This document shows, piece by piece, positions 18,190 to 28,448 of a DNA stretch of 64,000 nt. Position 1 is the stretch's first letter, and every line of letters begins with the position of its first letter. The notes under the pieces are model-generated. The model was not told where the DNA came from. It searched no databases and saw only the letters and a list, made by a program, of their open reading frames with translations. This DNA is from Gudongella oleilytica (lineage in GTDB: Bacteria > Bacillota > Clostridia > Tissierellales > Tissierellaceae), in NCBI RefSeq assembly GCF_004101785.1, contig NZ_CP035130.1:186001-250000 (forward strand). The letters run 5' to 3'. The position numbers and the translations under genes are program-made.

Positions 18190-19049
18190 TCTACTCTCCT
18201 TAATTTAGATTACAGAGGATCAAACTCTAATCTTATAACCTAATAAGTTTATTTAGTTGTGTTTCTTTTTCAAGCCTATCGGCCTGAGTACTACATTTTA
18301 CTTATACTACAAGCTACTCTTACTAAACTTACTACTTGTGTTACAAGTGGTTCATCTTTCAAAGCCGCTGCTCGTACTACAAGTGTTTCCTTCCTGTACG
18401 TCTGTACAGGCATTTCGATAACGCAACTGCTTTTCCTTCTTTACTACATTACCTGCGTTCAATCCAAACAACTGTTATTTTGAAACTTGTGAACCAGTAA
18501 CTTTGAACATAGGAGCAGCAAGCTAATTCAAAACTTTTTACATCTTAAACAAGTTTCACTACTTTATCTATCTTCGCAACTTTACTATCCAGAGTTTCCT
18601 GATCACAATTGATTTCGGAATCCTGCATTGGTGATGCTATAAAAATAGGTGAAGCATTCTTTCAATCTCTCGATTGAATTTGGATCAAAAGCCTCAATAT
18701 CCGATGAAGCGAGTTCAGACTTTTTCAAGGTCTGATTTTTCAACGCCGAGTATTGATTGGTTGTTTTGTTGGATGCAGTTATCAAAGTCCTATAAAACCA
18801 TTATACAAATCATCGCTTCTATGAAGCATTGAATTAATATAATGATTTGTATGTATATTATACCCACATATTTTTTTCTAAACAGATTAAACATAAAAAA
18901 TTATGTTAACTAATTTTAATAATTTTTGAAGTTAAAAGTTGAAATCAAAAAATCCCTCTATCCGTTCTGATGACTCATTTCCTGTCATCCCGAGCGTAGT
19001 CGAGGGATCTAATCTTTTGCACAACTATTCACTTTTCACTCTTACTTAT
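18190..19049. other. Gene-poor stretch between pncB and the feo operon
   Basis: About 860 bases with no convincing gene. The + strand contains irregular CTAC/TTACAAG-rich runs (18290-18480), a CCTGTAC/GTACAGG hairpin near 18390-18410, and a very AT-rich zone at 18780-18960. A 60-codon frame on the - strand (18603-18785) has no ribosome site or recognisable domain. It looks like decayed accessory DNA. Confidence 0.5.
18983..19010. repeat. REP-like dispersed motif
   Basis: The word TCATCCCGAGCG followed by TAGTCGAGGGATCT forms an imperfect hairpin (ATCCC pairing with GGGAT). Very similar words recur between genes in many unrelated bacterial genomes. Only one copy is in this window, so the repeat nature is inferred from general knowledge. 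Confidence 0.5.
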
Positions 19050-19307
19050 TCACTGACTTAAAAGCTTCTCTCCTTTTTTCGTCACAGATAACATTTTTAT
19101 TGGAGTTATGCTGCAGCTTGAGACATGACAACCGGCACACTCGCTTTCACAGGTCGGGGAGCCCAGATCCTCCGAAAGATAACCCATCCTTATAAGCTGC
19201 CTTAACATATCGTCAAGGACTTCCTCAGATATTTTTAGATTATGTGCAATAAGAGGCTTGGAGTAAACCTTGACCTCCTTGATTTCCCTTAGTACTTCCT
19301 TAAGCAT
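19050..19307 (-). CDS. FeoC-like winged-helix protein with cysteine cluster
   Basis: 85 residues. The N-terminal 55 residues look like a winged helix (MLKEVLREIKEVKVYSKPLIAHNLKISEEVLDDML), followed by CESECAGCHVSSC, four or more cysteines in the place where FeoC proteins bind Fe or an FeS cluster. It lies 12 bases downstream of feoB on the same strand, the usual FeoC position. Proposed role: accessory regulator or protector of FeoB. The sequence is divergent, so the assignment rests on fold, cysteines and position. Confidence 0.8.
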   Translation of the reverse strand: MLKEVLREIKEVKVYSKPLIAHNLKISEEVLDDMLRQLIRMGYLSEDLGSPTCESECAGCHVSSCSITPIKMLSVTKKGEKLLSQ

Positions 19308-19319
19308 TTGGAGCCCTCC

Positions 19320-21305
19320 TTAATAGCCCAGTATACTGCCCACCTGGTATACTACAACACTAAACACCCATCCCAGGATAAATGGGTAAACAGCCATAAA
19401 AGCCGCCCATTTCCAGGAATTGGTCTCCTTCTTCACAGTTGCGATCACAGCAGCGCATGGTGTGTAAAGCAATGTCATAACGAGGAAGGATACAGCTGAA
19501 AGTGGAGTAAATGCTGACTGGATAGCTGTTATAAGCTCTGTTCCCTCGCTGACTCCTGCATAGACCATTCCAAGTATTGCTACTACTGCCTCTTTGGCAG
19601 CTATTCCAGCAAAAAGACTGACTGATGCCTGCCAGTTGCCGAAGCCTGCCGGTACAAACAGCGGTGCAATGAATTGACCTATTCTGCCGAGTATACTTTC
19701 CTGTGAGTAGGGTTCGACGCCAACCGGCAGCACTGAAAGGATCCACAAGAATGAGACTACTGCAAAAATAACTGTTCCAGCTCTCTTTATAAAGTCCCAT
19801 ACCTTCTCCCACATATCTCTTAGAACACTGGATGCCTGCGGAAGACGATAGGGAGGAAGCTCCATGATAAAGTGTGAGGATTCTCCCTTGAATAATGTCT
19901 TGCTGAAGATTTTGCCCATCAACAAGGCGACAGCGATCCCCAATGCATAAATTATGAAAAGCACCAGGCCTCCATTATTTGGGAAGAAAGCTGCTATAAA
20001 CACTAGATATATTGGCAGTCTTGCCCCGCACGACATAAAGGGGTTTATTAGTATTGCGATCATCCTGTCACGTTTGTTTTCAAGGGTTCTTGTTGACATG
20101 ATTCCTGGCACATTACAGCCGAAGCCGATTATCATGGAAATAAAGGTCTTTCCGTGGAGCCCCACCGCTCTCATAATACTGTCCATTATATAGGCTGCTC
20201 TTGCCATATAGCCTGTATCCTCGAGAATTGCCAGAAAGAAATAAAGCACCATTATAAGAGGTACAAACACCAGCACTGAACCGACACCTCCTATGAAGCC
20301 CTCAATTACGAAAGATACAAGCCATTCAGGTGAGTTCATCGAAATCAACAATGAGCTGAGGCCTTTGCCTGCCATACCTACAAAGGACTCGACATATCCT
20401 CCTAAAAAGTCTGATCCGATAACAAAGGTCAGCTGGAATACAATGTACATGATCAGCCCGAATATTGGAAGGCCAAACAGCCTGCTTGTAAGCACCTTAT
20501 CAATCTTATCTGTTGTTGTAACGATCTCATTTTCCGGTCGTTTAACGCTTGCTCTTACGATTTTGTTTATGTAGTTGTATCTGCTGTCGATGATATCCAG
20601 CTCAAGATCAGTGCCCTCGCCTGATATGCTTGATATAAATTCCTGAGCTTTTTTATTATCTGCGATAAGCCTTTTTATCTCAGGATCCCCTTCGAGAGCC
20701 TTTAAGGCGATCCACCTTGAGGGATACTGGTATTCCCTGACATTAATTATTTCAGTTAGCTTCATGATTTTTTCATCAAGCTCCTCGCCGTAGACGATAT
20801 CGCTTGGCTTGCGACCTGCGCTAATAGCATTGACTACCTCATCAAGAAGCTGGTTTATGCCCTTCTTCCTGGCGGCGACTGTTGGAACGACAGGTACTCC
20901 AAGGGATCTCGAAAGGTTCTCGATCGAAATATCTATTTGCTTCATGCTGGCTTCGTCCATCATATTCAGGGCAATGACTACATTTGCACCCATCTCTAGA
21001 AGCTGAGTGGTGAGGTATAGATTTCTGTCTATATTTGTAGCATCCACTACATTTATTACTACATCCGGCTGTCCCTTTACGACAAAATCCCGGGCAACCA
21101 GCTCATCGTCCGAATAGGCTCCAAGGCTGTAAGTGCCGGGAAGGTCCACAACATTATAAATAGCTCCCTTATGCTTTAGGGAGCCTACTTTTTTCTCCAC
21201 TGTCACACCTGGCCAGTTTCCAACATGCTGGTTCGAGCCAGTCAGAGCATTGAACAAGGTGGTTTTCCCGCTGTTGGGATTACCCACCAAAGCAATTGTG
21301 TACAT
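19320..21305 (-). CDS. feoB: Ferrous iron transport protein B
   Basis: 661 residues. The N-terminal G domain has GNPNSGKT (G1, about residues 8-15), VDLPGTYSL (G3) and ALNMMDEA (G4). The C-terminal half has the gate-type membrane helices with GFGCNVPGIMSTRT and SCGARLPIYLVF. It imports Fe(II) under anaerobic conditions. Length is in the compact Firmicutes range. It lies downstream of feoA with about 50 bases between, which contain a TTGATA/TATCAA palindrome. Confidence 0.96.
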   Translation of the reverse strand: MYTIALVGNPNSGKTTLFNALTGSNQHVGNWPGVTVEKKVGSLKHKGAIYNVVDLPGTYSLGAYSDDELVARDFVVKGQPDVVINVVDATNIDRNLYLTTQLLEMGANVVIALNMMDEASMKQIDISIENLSRSLGVPVVPTVAARKKGINQLLDEVVNAISAGRKPSDIVYGEELDEKIMKLTEIINVREYQYPSRWIALKALEGDPEIKRLIADNKKAQEFISSISGEGTDLELDIIDSRYNYINKIVRASVKRPENEIVTTTDKIDKVLTSRLFGLPIFGLIMYIVFQLTFVIGSDFLGGYVESFVGMAGKGLSSLLISMNSPEWLVSFVIEGFIGGVGSVLVFVPLIMVLYFFLAILEDTGYMARAAYIMDSIMRAVGLHGKTFISMIIGFGCNVPGIMSTRTLENKRDRMIAILINPFMSCGARLPIYLVFIAAFFPNNGGLVLFIIYALGIAVALLMGKIFSKTLFKGESSHFIMELPPYRLPQASSVLRDMWEKVWDFIKRAGTVIFAVVSFLWILSVLPVGVEPYSQESILGRIGQFIAPLFVPAGFGNWQASVSLFAGIAAKEAVVAILGMVYAGVSEGTELITAIQSAFTPLSAVSFLVMTLLYTPCAAVIATVKKETNSWKWAAFMAVYPFILGWVFSVVVYQVGSILGY

Positions 21306-21325
21306 CGATTCACGTCCCTTCTTTA

Positions 21326-21342
21326 TTGATAATCGATATCAA
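21326..21342. promoter_or_regulatory. Palindrome between feoA and feoB, possible second iron-regulator site
   Basis: TTGATAATCGATATCAA is a near-perfect inverted repeat with TGATA half-sites like those of Fur-type boxes. It lies 20 bases upstream of the feoB start. No promoter elements around it were identified with certainty. Confidence 0.4.
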
Positions 21343-21357
21343 TAAAAATTAAAAAAA

Positions 21358-21576
21358 TTATTCAGAATCCACAATAATATGCTGAGCAAGACCTCTTCCT
21401 ATGGCAAGCTTATTCCCGGAAAGAGACACAATAACAGGACCAAAGTCGTTCTTGATGACCTTGACCTCAGCACCTGTGATAAAGCCCAGCTCATATAATC
21501 TTCTGCGTGCATAACCACCGCCTGCGATATTTCTAACTCTGCATTTATGGTTGGCCTTGAGACTTGAAAGTACCAT
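21358..21576 (-). CDS. feoA: Ferrous iron transport protein A
   Basis: 72 residues with the SH3-like FeoA fold: LYELGFITGAEVKVIKNDFGPVIVSLSGNKLAIGRGLAQHIIV is a typical FeoA core. It is a small cytoplasmic partner needed for FeoB activity. First gene of the feo operon, directly after a promoter with an overlapping Fur-type box. Confidence 0.92.
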   Translation of the reverse strand: MVLSSLKANHKCRVRNIAGGGYARRRLYELGFITGAEVKVIKNDFGPVIVSLSGNKLAIGRGLAQHIIVDSE

Positions 21577-21622
21577 AGGATCACCAAAACCTTTCTACGT
21601 AAGATAGAGCGCATGTTAATTT

Positions 21623-21641
21623 GATAACTATTCTCATTATC
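21623..21641 (-). promoter_or_regulatory. Fur-type box of the feo operon
   Basis: GATAACTATTCTCATTATC matches the 19-base Fur consensus at 15 positions. It lies just downstream of the -10 element of the feoA promoter, so a bound repressor would block transcription when iron is plentiful. No fur gene is in the window. Confidence 0.72.
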
Positions 21642-21670
21642 ATAATATATTATTCGTACATGATATGCAA
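21642..21670 (-). promoter_or_regulatory. Promoter of feoA-feoB-feoC
   Basis: Read on the - strand: TTGCAT (21670-21665), 17-base spacer, TATTAT (21647-21642). The Fur-type box abuts the -10 element. Confidence 0.65.
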
Positions 21671-21685
21671 GAGTTTTTTCAGAGA

Positions 21686-21701
21686 CATTGGGGACGGTTC
21701 T
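21686..21701. repeat. Detached REP fragment
   Basis: CATTGGGGACGGTTCT matches the reverse complement of the REP copy at 3825-3854 at 15 of 16 positions. No transposase or second arm is nearby. It lies in the feoA-copA divergent intergenic region, 11 bases before the copA -35 element. Confidence 0.6.
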
Positions 21702-21711
21702 AAAATATTCA

Positions 21712-21740
21712 TTGACATCGATATATAGGCGTAGTATTAT
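21712..21740 (+). promoter_or_regulatory. Promoter of copA-copZ-csoR
   Basis: A consensus TTGACA (21712-21717) and TATTAT (21735-21740) with 17 bases between. Confidence 0.75.
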
Positions 21741-21750
21741 TAAATTGAAC

Positions 21751-21770
21751 CTACCCCCCAGGGGAGGGGG
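21751..21770 (+). promoter_or_regulatory. CsoR-type copper operator
   Basis: CTACCCCCCAGGGGAGGGGG is the C-run/G-run pseudo-palindrome typical of CsoR sites. It sits about 10 bases after the -10 box, covering the start of transcription. The operon's third gene encodes a CsoR with the full Cys-His-Cys copper site, so autoregulation by derepression with Cu(I) is expected. Confidence 0.75.
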
Positions 21771-21792
21771 ATAGAAATGAAAGGATGATACC

Positions 21793-24162
21793 ATGAGTAC
21801 TGAAAAGCTTACGGTCGATGTTGTTGGAATGACCTGTGCAGCTTGCTCAGCAAGGATCGAGAAATCATTGAATAAGCTTGAGGGCGTGACCTCGGCAAAC
21901 GTCAACCTCCTTGCAAACAAGGCCACAGTTGAATTCGACTCTGCAGCGACCAATAAGGATATGATCGTAAAAACCATAGAGAAGACTGGTTACGAGGTCC
22001 CCCTTGCAAGGGAGACTCTATTGGTGGAGGGAATGACCTGCGCGGCATGTTCCGCAAGAGTGGAGAAAATGTTAGGCAAGGTTGAGGGAGTCGTGAAAGT
22101 TAACGTCAACCTCTCAACAAATAAAGCTATTGTAGATTTTCCATCAGGAGTGGTTGAAACTTCTGCCCTTATAGCTGCTGTAGAGAAAGCTGGTTATAAG
22201 GCTCAGGTACAGAGGGAATCTGATGTTGACAAGGAAAAGCAAATGAGGGAAAAGGAGATAAAATCCCTTAAAACATCGTTCATCATATCTCTGATCCTTA
22301 CTGCTCCACTTGTCGCAGCAATGTTTTTCCATATGGCAGGTCAAACTAATATACTGACGAATGGCTACTTCCAGTGGGCACTTGCAACACCGGTCCAATT
22401 TATAATCGGCTATAGGTTCTACAGGGGAGCTTATCACTCCGTCAGGGGCGGAGGAGCTAACATGGACGTGCTGATTGCCCTTGGAACCTCAGCTGCATAT
22501 TTTTACAGCATCTACAATTTATTCAACATGGTCCATGAGTATTATTTTGAGGCATCAGCTGTAATAATCACCTTGATCGTACTGGGCAAGCTATTTGAGG
22601 CAATTGCGAAGGGGAAGACCTCTGAGGCAATCAAGAAGCTTATGGGGCTTCAGCCCAAGACGGCAAGGGTAATAAGAAACGATACCGAGATGGATATAGA
22701 TATCGATGACCTCCTTGTCGGGGACATTATAGTTGTAAGACCTGGTGAGAAGGTTCCGGTCGACGGGATAATCGTCGAAGGTTCATCGGCTCTTGACGAG
22801 TCCATGATAACCGGTGAGAGCATACCTGTGGATAAGAAGGAAGGCGACCAGGTAATAGGGGCGACAATAAATAAATTTGGAGCATTCAAGTTTAAGGCGA
22901 CAAAGATCGGAAAGGATACAGTGTTGTCTCAGATAATTAGGCTGGTAGAGGATGCTCAGGGCTCCAAGGCTCCAGTACAAAAGCTTGCGGATAAGATCTC
23001 AGGAATATTTGTTCCTACAGTGCTCGTTATTGCTTTGGTAACCTTCCTGATTTTCTACTTCTTAGGGGATTTCAACACAGGGCTTATCAACGCGGTTGCT
23101 ATACTCGTAATAGCATGCCCCTGTGCTCTCGGACTTGCTACGCCAACTGCAATTATGGTTGGAACTGGAAAAGGCGCAGAGAACGGTATTTTAATCAAAT
23201 CAGGGGAGCATCTGGAAATGGCCCATAAAATGGATGCCATAATATTCGACAAGACAGGTACCATAACGAAAGGTGAGCCAGAGGTAACCGACGTTGAAGC
23301 CGTGAACGGCTTTGACGAAAATGAGCTTTTAAGGATCGCAGGATCTGTTGAAAAAACCTCTGAACATCCCTTGGGTCAAGCCATCGTAGGCTATGCGGAA
23401 TCTCAGCTTGTTATGCTCAAGGATGCAGAAAGCTTTGCAGCAGTCCCAGGCAAGGGATTGAAGGCAAAATTCGAAGGCCGGGACGTCCTTATAGGGAACA
23501 GAAAGCTGATGAACGAAGGGAGTATTGACCTTACACGAATGGAGGATGAAATATCATCCCTGGAGGAGCAGGGCAAGACCGCGATGATTGTATCAGTGGA
23601 TGGCAAGCTGGCTGGGATCATAGCTGTTGCGGATCAAATAAAGAATACCTCACTGACTGCTATCAAGGAGCTTCAGGATATGGGTCTGCAGGTATATATG
23701 ATAACAGGTGACAATGAGAGGACAGCAAAGGCTATAGCATCTCAGGTGGGAATCGGCAACGTGGTTGCAGATGTACTTCCCGAACACAAGGCGTCGAAGG
23801 TTGAGGAGCTTAAGGGTCAAGGCAAACATGTGGGAATGGTTGGTGACGGCATAAACGATGCTCCTGCACTTGCTGCAGCTGATGTGGGCTTTGCAATAGG
23901 CACCGGAACGGATGTGGCAATGGAGGCAGCTGATATTACACTTATGAGGGGAGATCTTTCAGGAGTAGTGACTGCTATAAGATTAAGTCACAGAACTATG
24001 AAGACCATCAAGCAGAATCTTTTCTGGGCATTTTTCTACAATTCGGTAGGGATCCCATTTGCTGCACTTGGATTCCTGAATCCAATGATCGCAGGGGCTG
24101 CGATGGCATTCAGCTCGGTCTCCGTCGTAACGAATTCGCTTAGACTGAGAAATTTCAAATAA
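21793..24162 (+). CDS. copA: Copper-exporting P-type ATPase
   Basis: 789 residues. Two N-terminal heavy-metal domains each carry [10 protein letters not shown] (near residues 12 and 79). The membrane metal site is CPC in [13 protein letters not shown] (about residue 441), the phosphorylated Asp is in DKTGTITKG (about residue 486), and the nucleotide part has SEHPLG and [12 protein letters not shown]. The C-terminal helix has the Cu(I)-type [12 protein letters not shown] and [12 protein letters not shown]. It pumps Cu(I) out of the cell. Ribosome site AAAGGATG precedes the start. Confidence 0.96.
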   Translation: MSTEKLTVDVVGMTCAACSARIEKSLNKLEGVTSANVNLLANKATVEFDSAATNKDMIVKTIEKTGYEVPLARETLLVEGMTCAACSARVEKMLGKVEGVVKVNVNLSTNKAIVDFPSGVVETSALIAAVEKAGYKAQVQRESDVDKEKQMREKEIKSLKTSFIISLILTAPLVAAMFFHMAGQTNILTNGYFQWALATPVQFIIGYRFYRGAYHSVRGGGANMDVLIALGTSAAYFYSIYNLFNMVHEYYFEASAVIITLIVLGKLFEAIAKGKTSEAIKKLMGLQPKTARVIRNDTEMDIDIDDLLVGDIIVVRPGEKVPVDGIIVEGSSALDESMITGESIPVDKKEGDQVIGATINKFGAFKFKATKIGKDTVLSQIIRLVEDAQGSKAPVQKLADKISGIFVPTVLVIALVTFLIFYFLGDFNTGLINAVAILVIACPCALGLATPTAIMVGTGKGAENGILIKSGEHLEMAHKMDAIIFDKTGTITKGEPEVTDVEAVNGFDENELLRIAGSVEKTSEHPLGQAIVGYAESQLVMLKDAESFAAVPGKGLKAKFEGRDVLIGNRKLMNEGSIDLTRMEDEISSLEEQGKTAMIVSVDGKLAGIIAVADQIKNTSLTAIKELQDMGLQVYMITGDNERTAKAIASQVGIGNVVADVLPEHKASKVEELKGQGKHVGMVGDGINDAPALAAADVGFAIGTGTDVAMEAADITLMRGDLSGVVTAIRLSHRTMKTIKQNLFWAFFYNSVGIPFAALGFLNPMIAGAAMAFSSVSVVTNSLRLRNFK

Positions 24163-24178
24163 TGAAAGGATGGTAAAA

Positions 24179-24385
24179 ATGGAAAAGATTTTAAAAGTAG
24201 AAGGCATGAGCTGCAATCACTGCGTTATGGCGGTAAAGAGAGCTCTTACGGGATTGGATGGAGTTGGGACGGTTGAGGTTGACCTTGAAAGCGGCAAGGT
24301 GACAGTTGTAGGAGAGGCTTTGGCAGACGAAGCCTTAAGGGAAGCTATTGACGATGCAGGCTACGAAGTAGTATCCATTGAATAG
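24179..24385 (+). CDS. copZ: Copper chaperone CopZ
   Basis: 68 residues, one heavy-metal domain with MSCNHC as Cu(I)-binding loop. I chose ATG 24179, since GAAAGGA lies eight bases ahead; ATG 24170 overlaps that site. CopZ hands copper to CopA, whose gene ends 16 bases upstream. Confidence 0.93.
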   Translation: MEKILKVEGMSCNHCVMAVKRALTGLDGVGTVEVDLESGKVTVVGEALADEALREAIDDAGYEVVSIE

Positions 24386-24396
24386 GGGTTGATCCT

Positions 24397-24666
24397 TTGA
24401 ACCAGGGGAAAGCGGCAGCGCTCAGCAAAATGAAGACCGCACGAGGCCAGCTTGACGGGATTATAAAGATGATCGAGGAAGACAGGTACTGTGTGGACAT
24501 ATCCACCCAGATACTATCTGTAATAGGCCTTTTGAAGAAATCAAACATTGATGTGCTTAATGGCCACATCAGGACCTGTGTCTCGGATGCGATCCTTGAA
24601 GGCGGAGAGCAGGGCGATGAGAAAATAGAAGAGATAATCAATATAATCGACAAGTATATAAAGTAA
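24397..24666 (+). CDS. csoR: Copper-sensing repressor CsoR
   Basis: 89 residues, all-helical CsoR/RcnR family. The Cu(I) ligands Cys32, His57 and Cys61 are in place (DRYCVDI; NGHIRTCV), so this is a copper sensor and not a nickel or formaldehyde sensor. Start TTG 24397 has AGGGG seven bases ahead. Last gene before a strong terminator. Confidence 0.93.
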   Translation: MNQGKAAALSKMKTARGQLDGIIKMIEEDRYCVDISTQILSVIGLLKKSNIDVLNGHIRTCVSDAILEGGEQGDEKIEEIINIIDKYIK

Positions 24667-24674
24667 CGATGCTG

Positions 24675-24709
24675 CCCTCCTGGACTAAGTCCAGGGGGGT
24701 TATTTTTTT
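24675..24709 (+). terminator. Rho-independent terminator of the cop operon
   Basis: CCCTCCTGGAC (24675-24685) pairs with GTCCAGGGGGG (24689-24699, one T-G) around TAA, followed by a T-rich run. Confidence 0.9.
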
Positions 24710-24729
24710 CGCACAGGGGTATATACATA

Positions 24730-24758
24730 TTGCAAATTTTAAGTTTTTTTAATATAAT
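24730..24758 (+). promoter_or_regulatory. Promoter of the J protein-clpB operon
   Basis: TTGCAA (24730-24735) and TATAAT (24753-24758), 17-base spacer. Confidence 0.72.
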
Positions 24759-24767
24759 TCAATTAAA

Positions 24768-24784
24768 GGTCAAAGAAAGTCAAA
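24768..24784 (+). promoter_or_regulatory. CtsR operator
   Basis: GGTCAAAGAAAGTCAAA matches the direct heptad repeat GGTCAAA-NAN-GGTCAAA at all but one position. It overlaps the transcription start, placing the operon in the class III heat-shock regulon of Firmicutes. No ctsR gene is in the window. Confidence 0.82.
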
Positions 24785-24805
24785 GATATCATTGGAGATG
24801 ATTTT

Positions 24806-25753
24806 ATGGAATATAAGGATTATTATAATATACTGGGTGTTGAAAAGACAGCAACACAGGATGAGATCAAGAAAACCTACAGAAAGCTGGCCAAAAAATA
24901 TCACCCGGACCTGAATCCGGGAGACAATAAGGCTCAGGAGAAGTTCAAGGAAATAAACGAGGCTTACGAGGTACTCAGCGATGATACAAAGAGAAAGCAA
25001 TATGACCGGCTTGGTCAGTATGGCTTCTCCAACGGTCAAAACTTCGATCCAAGCCAATACGGCTTCGACTTCGGCCAGGGAGGAAGGACCTACACCTACT
25101 CCTCAGGTGATGCAGGCGGCTTCAGCGACTTCTTCAACATGTTCTTCGGTGGAGCGGGGGGAGGCAGAGGCGGCTTCGACATAGGCGATCTTTTCGGCGG
25201 CGGCAGAGCCGGAGGAAGAAGGACCAGAGAGCCCCAAAGGCAGAGCTACGAGTCTGAGCTTCAGATATCTATTCTGGAGGGCTATACAGGAGGAGAAAGG
25301 GAGGTAACCCTTAATATTGGGGGTACCCACAAGAATATCAGGGTAAAGGTACCAAAGGGCATTACCCCTGGCAAAAAGATCAAGGTCAAGGGAGATAAAT
25401 GGGGTCTGGATGGGGACATCCTGTTTAAGGTCAGCTTCAGAGAGGAAGCTAATACGAAGCTTGAAGGGCTGGACATAACAAAGAGAGTGCAGGTGCTTCC
25501 CTGGGAGGCAGCTCTTGGAACTAAGGTAGTTGTTCAGACCTTATCCGGAAAAATCAAGCTTGACATCCCAAAAAACACTCATGCCGGCAAGAGGATGAGG
25601 CTGCCAGGTAAGGGATATATCGACATGCAGGGGAATGCAGGAGATCTTTATGTTGAAATAGAAATAATAAACCCTCCTCAGCTTGACGAGGAGGCCTTGA
25701 AGCTTTACGAAAAGCTGGCTGAGAGGGTCAAATACAATCCAAGAAATGAATAG
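24806..25753 (+). CDS. CbpA-type J-domain co-chaperone
   Basis: 315 residues. The J domain (about 1-68) has YHPDLNPGD with the HPD motif; a Gly/Phe-rich linker follows (about 70-145), then the two C-terminal substrate-binding domains ([35 protein letters not shown]). The zinc-finger region of DnaJ is missing, so this is a type B (CbpA-like) protein that stimulates DnaK. It shares a CtsR-type promoter with clpB, 14 bases downstream, suggesting joint work in disaggregation. Confidence 0.92.
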   Translation: MEYKDYYNILGVEKTATQDEIKKTYRKLAKKYHPDLNPGDNKAQEKFKEINEAYEVLSDDTKRKQYDRLGQYGFSNGQNFDPSQYGFDFGQGGRTYTYSSGDAGGFSDFFNMFFGGAGGGRGGFDIGDLFGGGRAGGRRTREPQRQSYESELQISILEGYTGGEREVTLNIGGTHKNIRVKVPKGITPGKKIKVKGDKWGLDGDILFKVSFREEANTKLEGLDITKRVQVLPWEAALGTKVVVQTLSGKIKLDIPKNTHAGKRMRLPGKGYIDMQGNAGDLYVEIEIINPPQLDEEALKLYEKLAERVKYNPRNE

Positions 25754-25767
25754 CAGGAGGAAGAAAA

Positions 25768-28341
25768 ATGGATCTAAATAAATTCACACAGAAAAGCATA
25801 GAAGCAGTACAGGAATCACAAAACACAGCCATGAGGCTTGGTAATCCTGAGCTTGTGGAGCTCCATCTTCATTATGCACTCATCGAGAATAGTGAAGGAC
25901 TTGTTCCAAGGGTCCTGGGCCTGATGGGGATCAGCTGGGATGGGGTCAGGAAGGTTGTTCTGGATAGGCTTGACCGATTGCCAAAACAGACTGGAGGCAG
26001 TCTATACCCTGGCAGGACCTACACTAAGGTCCTTATGGATGCTGAGGAAGAGGCCAAGAACTTCAAGGATCAATATGTTGGGGTAGAACACATTTATCTG
26101 GCTCTGCTTAGCCAGAAGGGAACTGCTTCACAGGAAATATTCAAGCAGTATGGAATAACAAGGGATGGGTTTTTAAGCTCTCTTATGAAGGTCAGGGGAA
26201 GTCAGACGATTACATCTGATAATCCTGAAGAGACCTATGAAGCCCTGGCAAGATTCGGCCGGGATCTGGTTGAAGATGCGAAGAAGGGCAAAATTGACCC
26301 TGTTATTGGTCGTGACCAGGAGATAAGAAACGTAATTAGAATTCTTTCCAGGCGTACCAAGAACAATCCAGTGTTGATAGGTGACCCTGGGGTTGGAAAG
26401 ACAGCAATTGTTGAAGGACTGGCTCAAAGAATAGTCAATGGGGACGTGCCGGAGGGCTTAAAGGATAAGACCGTATTTGCCCTTGATATGGGTGCTCTCG
26501 TTGCTGGAGCAAAGTACCGTGGAGAGTTTGAGGAAAGGCTTAAGGCAGTATTGAATGAAATACAAAAATCTGAGGGAAGGATCCTGCTTTTCATCGACGA
26601 GATTCACAACATCGTTGGAGCCGGTCGCGCAGAGGGCTCAATGGATGCAGGGAACCTGCTGAAGCCGATGCTTGCAAGAGGAGAGCTTCATACAATAGGT
26701 GCTACGACCCTGGATGAGTACAGAAAATACATTGAAAAGGATGCTGCTCTTGAAAGAAGATTCCAGAAGGTCCTTGTGACTGAGCCAACGGTAGAGGATA
26801 CCATATCCATTCTAAGGGGACTTAAGGAGAAGTATGAGATACACCACGGTATAAGGATATCAGACAGTGCGGTCATAGCTGCAGCGACACTTTCCGACAG
26901 GTACATCTCAGACAGATTTCTTCCAGATAAAGCCATAGACCTTATGGATGAGGCATCCGCGATGATAAGGACCGAGATCGACTCCATGCCTGCCGAGATA
27001 GATGAGGTAAGAAGGAGGGTTCTTCAGCTTGAAATCGAAAGGGAGGCACTTAAGAAGGAGACTGATGCAGCTTCCAAGTCAAGGCTTGAAAAGCTTAGTA
27101 AAGAGCTTTCTGAGCTTAAGGAGCAGTTTGACCTACTGAAAGCCCAATGGGAGCAGGAGAAAAAGGAGATATTTGCAGAAAAGGATATCAAGGAGGAAAT
27201 AGACAAGGTCAAAAGAGAAATCGAGGAAGCTGAGAGAAGCTATGACCTTGAACGGCTTTCTCAATTGAAGTATGGAACTTTAGTTGAGCTTGAAAGAAGA
27301 CTTAAGGAGGCACAGGATAAGGACAAGGACAGGGAGAGGATGCTCAAGGAGGAGGTTACTGAGGAGGAGATTGCTGATGTTGTTGCCAAATGGACTGGCA
27401 TACCCACATCTAAGCTTCTGGCAACTGAAAGAGAGAAGCTCCTTGGACTTGGTGATATTCTCCATAAAAGGGTCATAGGCCAGAATGAGGCTGTGGATTC
27501 CGTTGTGGATGCAGTTCTCCGTGCGCGAGCTGGGCTTAAGGATATCAACAGGCCAGTCGGGAGCTTTATCTTCCTGGGGCCTACAGGAGTTGGCAAAACA
27601 GAGCTTGCAAGGACACTTACACAGGCATTATTTGACGATGAGAAGAATATGATCAGGATAGATATGAGCGAGTATATGGAGAAGCATTCAGTTTCCAGGC
27701 TTGTAGGAGCACCTCCCGGATATGTTGGGTATGACGAGGGCGGTCAATTGACTGAGGCTGTCAGGAGAAGACCATATTCTGTGGTACTCTTTGATGAGAT
27801 AGAAAAGGCTCACCCTGACGTATTCAATATTTTGCTCCAGGTATTGGACGATGGGAGATTGACTGACAATCAGGGCAGGACTGTTGACTTTAAGAATACA
27901 GTAATAATAATGACATCCAATATAGGATCCTCATATCTTCTGGAGGGGTTATCTGAAAAGGGTGAAATCGAGGAAAATGTCAGGCAGCTTGTTATGAATG
28001 AGATGAAAAGGGTATTCAGACCTGAATTTCTCAACAGGGTAGATGAGACTGTTCTTTTCAAGCCTCTTCAAAAGGATGAGATTTATCAGATAATCGATCT
28101 GCAACTGGAGGAAATAGAGGAAAGACTTAAGGATAGGAGCATAAACCTTAAGGTTACAGGTGCAGCTAAGGAGTATATACTTTACAAATCATACAATATC
28201 CAGTATGGTGCGAGACCAGTCAAAAGATTCCTCCAGAAGGAGCTTGAGACCAGGGTAAGCCGCTTGATTATCCAGGGTTCTATCAAGGATGGGGATACAA
28301 TAAATATAGATGTGCAGAATGGACAGCTTGTAGTTTCGTAA
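25768..28341 (+). CDS. clpB: ATP-dependent disaggregase ClpB
   Basis: 857 residues. Order: N domain (1-150), first AAA+ module with GDPGVGKT (about 205-212), coiled-coil middle domain (about 405-530; its presence and length separate ClpB from ClpA/ClpC), second AAA+ module with GPTGVGKT (about 604-611), and a C-terminal domain. No ClpP-binding loop was recognised, as expected for ClpB. It extracts polypeptides from aggregates with DnaK. AGGAGGAAG is the ribosome site. Confidence 0.96.
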   Translation: MDLNKFTQKSIEAVQESQNTAMRLGNPELVELHLHYALIENSEGLVPRVLGLMGISWDGVRKVVLDRLDRLPKQTGGSLYPGRTYTKVLMDAEEEAKNFKDQYVGVEHIYLALLSQKGTASQEIFKQYGITRDGFLSSLMKVRGSQTITSDNPEETYEALARFGRDLVEDAKKGKIDPVIGRDQEIRNVIRILSRRTKNNPVLIGDPGVGKTAIVEGLAQRIVNGDVPEGLKDKTVFALDMGALVAGAKYRGEFEERLKAVLNEIQKSEGRILLFIDEIHNIVGAGRAEGSMDAGNLLKPMLARGELHTIGATTLDEYRKYIEKDAALERRFQKVLVTEPTVEDTISILRGLKEKYEIHHGIRISDSAVIAAATLSDRYISDRFLPDKAIDLMDEASAMIRTEIDSMPAEIDEVRRRVLQLEIEREALKKETDAASKSRLEKLSKELSELKEQFDLLKAQWEQEKKEIFAEKDIKEEIDKVKREIEEAERSYDLERLSQLKYGTLVELERRLKEAQDKDKDRERMLKEEVTEEEIADVVAKWTGIPTSKLLATEREKLLGLGDILHKRVIGQNEAVDSVVDAVLRARAGLKDINRPVGSFIFLGPTGVGKTELARTLTQALFDDEKNMIRIDMSEYMEKHSVSRLVGAPPGYVGYDEGGQLTEAVRRRPYSVVLFDEIEKAHPDVFNILLQVLDDGRLTDNQGRTVDFKNTVIIMTSNIGSSYLLEGLSEKGEIEENVRQLVMNEMKRVFRPEFLNRVDETVLFKPLQKDEIYQIIDLQLEEIEERLKDRSINLKVTGAAKEYILYKSYNIQYGARPVKRFLQKELETRVSRLIIQGSIKDGDTINIDVQNGQLVVS

Positions 28342-28448
28342 TAACAATAATGGACAATTGATACCCACCTGATGAAATACCACAAAATCAAGGATTTTGG
28401 GCATTTCTATCGTAGGGCACTTCGCAATCGGCAATGAGTTAATTTAAC

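Noticed and set aside
18259-18483. 74-codon frame on the + strand
   Set aside because: No ribosome site, no domain and Leu/Thr/Tyr-rich low-complexity composition from the irregular repeat runs.
18603-18785. 60-codon frame on the - strand
   Set aside because: No ribosome site or similarity that I recognise; kept only as part of the gene-poor stretch.
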